Shown here: in pieces, positions 59,323 to 64,000 of the stretch
Numbering within the stretch: the stretch's first letter is position 1
Layout of the letters: the number at the start of each line of letters is the position of its first letter
Source: Duganella sp. 1411
GTDB taxonomy: Bacteria > Pseudomonadota > Gammaproteobacteria > Burkholderiales > Burkholderiaceae_D
Reading direction: 5' to 3'
Length of the DNA stretch: 64,000 nucleotides
Assembly (NCBI RefSeq): GCF_017833525.1
Contig: NZ_JAFICD010000007.1
Coordinates: 1 to 64,000, forward strand
Notes under the pieces: generated by a model
Told to the model about the DNA's origin: nothing
Seen by the model: only the letters and a program-made list of their open reading frames with translations
Database searches by the model: none
Program-made: the position numbers and the translations under genes

Positions 59323-60366
59323 TTAGAAGGAGAAGCCGGCTTTGTTGCGGCGCAGGTCGGCGTCGACCATCATCTGGCACAGCTCTTCGAGCGTGGTCTT
59401 CGGCTTCCAGCCCAATTTTTCGGTGGCCTTGGCCGGGTCGCCGATCAGCAGCTCGACTTCGGCCGGGCGGTAGAATTTAGGGTTGACGCGCACCAGCACC
59501 TTGCCGGTCTTCTTGCAGGTGCCGATCTCGTTGTCGGCCGCGCCGCTCCATTCGATGGCGACGTCGATCGCCTTGAAGGCCATGCTGACGAAGTCGCGCA
59601 CGGTCTCGGTGCGGTTGGTGGCCAGCACATAGGTGTCCGGCTCGTCGGCCTGCAGGATGCGCCACATGCCTTCGACATATTCCTTGGCGTAGCCCCAGTC
59701 GCGCTTGGCGTCCATATTACCCAGCTCCAGCACCTCGAGCAGGCCCAGATGGATCTTGGCCACCGAGTCGGTGATCTTGCGGGTGACGAATTCACGGCCG
59801 CGCAGCGGCGACTCGTGGTTGAACAGGATGCCCGACGAGCCGAAGATGCCGTACGATTCGCGGTAGTTGACCGTCATCCAGTGCGCGTACAACTTGGCCA
59901 CGCCGTACGGGCTGCGCGGATAGAACGGGGTGTCTTCCTTTTGCGGCACGGCCTGCACCTTGCCGAACATTTCCGAGGTCGACGCCTGGTAGAAGCGGAT
60001 CTTCGGATTGACGATGCGGATCGCCTCGAGCAGGTGGACCGGGCCGACGCCGGTGATCTCGGCGGTGGTCAGCGGCTGGTCGAAGGAGACGCCGACGAAG
60101 CTTTGCGCGGCCAGGTTGTACACCTCGTCCGGCTGCACGGTCTGCATCAGGCGGATGCTCGACGCCAGGTCGGTCAGGTCGTACTCGACCAGGTTCAGGT
60201 TCGGATGCGACTGGATGCCCAGTTCCTCGATGCGCCAGAAATTAACCGAGCTGGTGCGGCGATATGTGCCGGTAACCTCATAACCCTTTTCCAAGAGCAG
60301 TTCCGCCAGATAGGCGCCGTCTTGCCCGGTGATGCCCGTAATCAGGGCTTTTTTTGTTTTCGTCAT
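59323..60366 (-). CDS. gmd: GDP-mannose 4,6-dehydratase
   Basis: A 347-residue SDR enzyme, the first step of GDP-D-rhamnose synthesis. NADP-binding GITGQDGAYLAELLLEKGYEV, the catalytic TSEMFG, and YGVAK (Tyr-x3-Lys) are all present; IGDPAKATEKLGWKP closes the family's C-terminal region. It is first in a four-gene operon for a D-rhamnose polymer (with rmd and two glycosyltransferases). Confidence 0.97.
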   Translation of the reverse strand: MTKTKKALITGITGQDGAYLAELLLEKGYEVTGTYRRTSSVNFWRIEELGIQSHPNLNLVEYDLTDLASSIRLMQTVQPDEVYNLAAQSFVGVSFDQPLTTAEITGVGPVHLLEAIRIVNPKIRFYQASTSEMFGKVQAVPQKEDTPFYPRSPYGVAKLYAHWMTVNYRESYGIFGSSGILFNHESPLRGREFVTRKITDSVAKIHLGLLEVLELGNMDAKRDWGYAKEYVEGMWRILQADEPDTYVLATNRTETVRDFVSMAFKAIDVAIEWSGAADNEIGTCKKTGKVLVRVNPKFYRPAEVELLIGDPAKATEKLGWKPKTTLEELCQMMVDADLRRNKAGFSF

Positions 60367-60570
60367 GGTGTGTGGCTACAAATTGTGAGATAAAAATTGT
60401 CCGGTATTGTAACAGGGTCGTCTTGGCGCACGGGCCGGCGCGGCCCATCCATTACAAAAATTACATCCTGTTACAGCACGTCAAACCCCATCCCCTCGCC
60501 TCGGCCCCCGCTCCTCCGCTTAGGGGACCCGCCGGGTCCGACCCCGCGTGGCCGTGCGGGTTCGCGCGAG

Positions 60571-60610
60571 TAAAAAAAAACCGGCGCGGTCCCGAGGGAG
60601 CCACGCCGGT
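60571..60610 (-). terminator. intrinsic terminator of maeB
   Basis: ACCGGCG (60580-60586) pairs with CGCCGGT (60604-60610), extended by GG/CC and TCCC/GGGA with a mismatch. The A-run at 60572-60580 is a T-run on the minus strand after the hairpin, 20 bases downstream of maeB. Confidence 0.88.
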
Positions 60611-60629
60611 CGCGGTGCCGCAAACGCGC

Positions 60630-62948
<2,319 letters not shown>

Positions 62949-63303
62949 GCTGTGCTGCCTTCCTGTTTGTGCGGTCGGAAAGCCTACGATTTTATCAGAC
63001 CAATTCTTTCATTTAAGTAGGTATTTTCACCAACGATGATAACGGTTATGGGCATTTTTTATGATGCCCGACAGCAAATGACCGAATTTTTGCCGTTTTT
63101 AGCGGCTTTAGGCTATCAATAGCTTCAAAATAATCGGTTTTCCGGCTCAATCCATTTTGACTATGGGTTTTACCATCGTGATTGCAATTAGCAATATTGC
63201 GACACGGGCATGAAATTACCCTCGGCCAATCTCTTGCTCGTCGTCAATAATCCGTCCCCGCTTCGGTGTCAGCATGGCAGTCACGAGACGCTGGAGGTTA
63301 TCC
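62949..63303. other. 355-bp intergenic region before tssF
   Basis: Divergent region. It holds the maeB promoter (62989-62997) on the left. On the right TTGACT (63157-63162) might be a -35 for tssF, but no matching -10 was found; the sequence is AT-rich compared with the genes. No small gene is seen. Confidence 0.6.
62989..62997 (-). promoter_or_regulatory. extended -10 promoter of maeB
   Basis: Minus strand TGaTAAAAT matches an extended -10. A weak -35 (CTTAAA) is 17 bases before the hexamer. The leader to the ATG at 62948 is about 35 bases. Confidence 0.55.
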
Positions 63304-64000
63304 ATGAAGGACCTGTTGCCGCACTACGAAACGGAGCTGGCGCTGTTGCGGCGCCTGTGCCGGGGCTTTGCGGAACAGTATCCCGGCATCGCCGGCAACC
63401 TGCTGATGAGCGGCGACACCTGCAAGGACCCGCACGTCGAACGGCTGATCCAGGCCTCGGCCCTGCTCGCCGCGCGCATCTCCAAGCGGCTCGACGACGA
63501 CTATCCGCTGTTCACCGAATCGCTGCTGGAAATGCTCTATCCGCATTATCTGCGCAGCTTTCCGTCCTGCTCGATCATGCATCTCGATTTTCGCTCGGCC
63601 GCCTCGGACCAGCCGGACATCACCACCTTGCTGCCGCGCGGCACGGAGTTGAAATCGGCCCCGGTGCGCGGCGTCAAATGCCGGTTCCGCACGACAGCCG
63701 ACATCGAGGTGGCGCCGGTAACGCTGGCCGCCGCCAGGTACCACCCCATCGTCAACGCGCCCGCGTCGATCCGCCTGGACGGCGAAGTCACCTCCAGCAT
63801 GGAGCTGAGCTTCGAAGGCGCCGGCCGGGCGGCGCTGCCGGAGATCGCCCTCGGCCGGCTGCGGCTGTTCATCGACGCCGAGCCATCGTTGGGCGCGGCC
63901 TTGCGCGACACCTTGTTCACCCGCCTGCAATCGGCCTATGTGTCGTTCGACGGCGCGCCCTGGCTGCCATTGCGGCGGCAACTGGTCGGGGCCGCGGGCT
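63304..64000 (+). CDS. tssF: type VI secretion baseplate subunit TssF (partial, runs off the window)
   Basis: The first 232 residues begin MKDLLPHYETELALLRRL and contain GDTCKDPHVERLIQASALLAARI and LLEMLYPHYLRSFPSC, the N-terminal hallmarks of TssF/VasA/ImpG. TssF with TssG and TssK builds the wedges of the T6SS baseplate. GGAGG lies seven bases before the ATG at 63304. The 3' end, with the usual tssG next, is beyond the window. It is first in its transcription unit, with maeB divergent, so tssBC/hcp/tssE are probably elsewhere or downstream in changed order. Confidence 0.9.
   Translation, partial: MKDLLPHYETELALLRRLCRGFAEQYPGIAGNLLMSGDTCKDPHVERLIQASALLAARISKRLDDDYPLFTESLLEMLYPHYLRSFPSCSIMHLDFRSAASDQPDITTLLPRGTELKSAPVRGVKCRFRTTADIEVAPVTLAAARYHPIVNAPASIRLDGEVTSSMELSFEGAGRAALPEIALGRLRLFIDAEPSLGAALRDTLFTRLQSAYVSFDGAPWLPLRRQLVGAAG

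Overview
This is a GC-rich chromosomal window, very probably from a beta-proteobacterium of the Oxalobacteraceae (Massilia/Duganella/Janthinobacterium-like). The reasons are trxA followed by rho and a type-B L31 gene, a PEP-CTERM sorted exoprotein, MsbA, a five-step hut cluster, and many PAS/MHYT hybrid kinases. No phage, insertion sequence or CRISPR array is seen. The identification rests on recognition only; no database was searched.

Layout. 0.1-1.6 kb: a DMT-family exporter and a spermidine-acetyltransferase-like GNAT, rightward. 1.8-10.7 kb: a leftward histidine-utilisation operon, hutU-hutH-hutG-hutF-hutD-hutI, ending in a fused permease/binding-protein gene of the glycine-betaine/choline type. 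Its promoter has an inverted repeat filling the -35/-10 spacer, a likely HutC operator; the hutC-like repressor gene lies 13.6 kb away at 24.2 kb. 10.8-12.2 kb: two leftward genes of unknown function behind a perfect FNR/ANR box placed at -41.5. 12.3-15.9 kb: an exported amidohydrolase and msbA. 15.9-21.9 kb: a six-gene, translationally coupled leftward operon, a stressosome module (RsbR, RsbS, RsbT, a kinase/SpoIIE phosphatase fusion, a sensor kinase with a degenerate anti-sigma-type N-terminus, and a REC-PAS-HK-REC hybrid kinase). 22.1-24.1 kb: Ada and a 2OG-Fe(II) oxygenase. 25.2-29.5 kb: a 1430-residue chimera of an NMT1-type binding protein with a PAS/HK/REC/HPt phosphorelay.

29.5-34.1 kb: inverted REP-like elements, then trxA, rho, rpmE2 and an ArnT-like glycosyltransferase; the rpmE2 promoter is built into the rho terminator. 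34.2-37.4 kb: a small secreted protein, a divergent membrane-anchored FtsH-like AAA/M41 protease, and a convergent coiled-coil membrane protein. 37.6 kb: tRNA-Leu(CAA). 37.8-44.1 kb: small hypotheticals, a PEP-CTERM protein, a glycine-zipper protein, an S10-like peptidase and a BNR-repeat protein. 44.1-47.4 kb: a MacAB-type efflux operon. 47.6-52.3 kb: an exported alpha/beta hydrolase and an MHYT-PAS-histidine kinase coupled to a REC-HD-GYP protein. 52.3-55.8 kb: an alpha-oxoamine synthase and an OmpR/EnvZ-like pair. 56.0-60.4 kb: a GDP-D-rhamnose operon (gmd, rmd, two GT4 glycosyltransferases). 60.6-62.9 kb: a MaeB-type malic enzyme. 63.3 kb to the end: the start of tssF, a type VI secretion baseplate gene that runs off the window.

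The strongest candidates for new biology are the stressosome operon with its kinase of mixed architecture, the FNR-box gene pair of unknown function, and the divergent FtsH paralogue.
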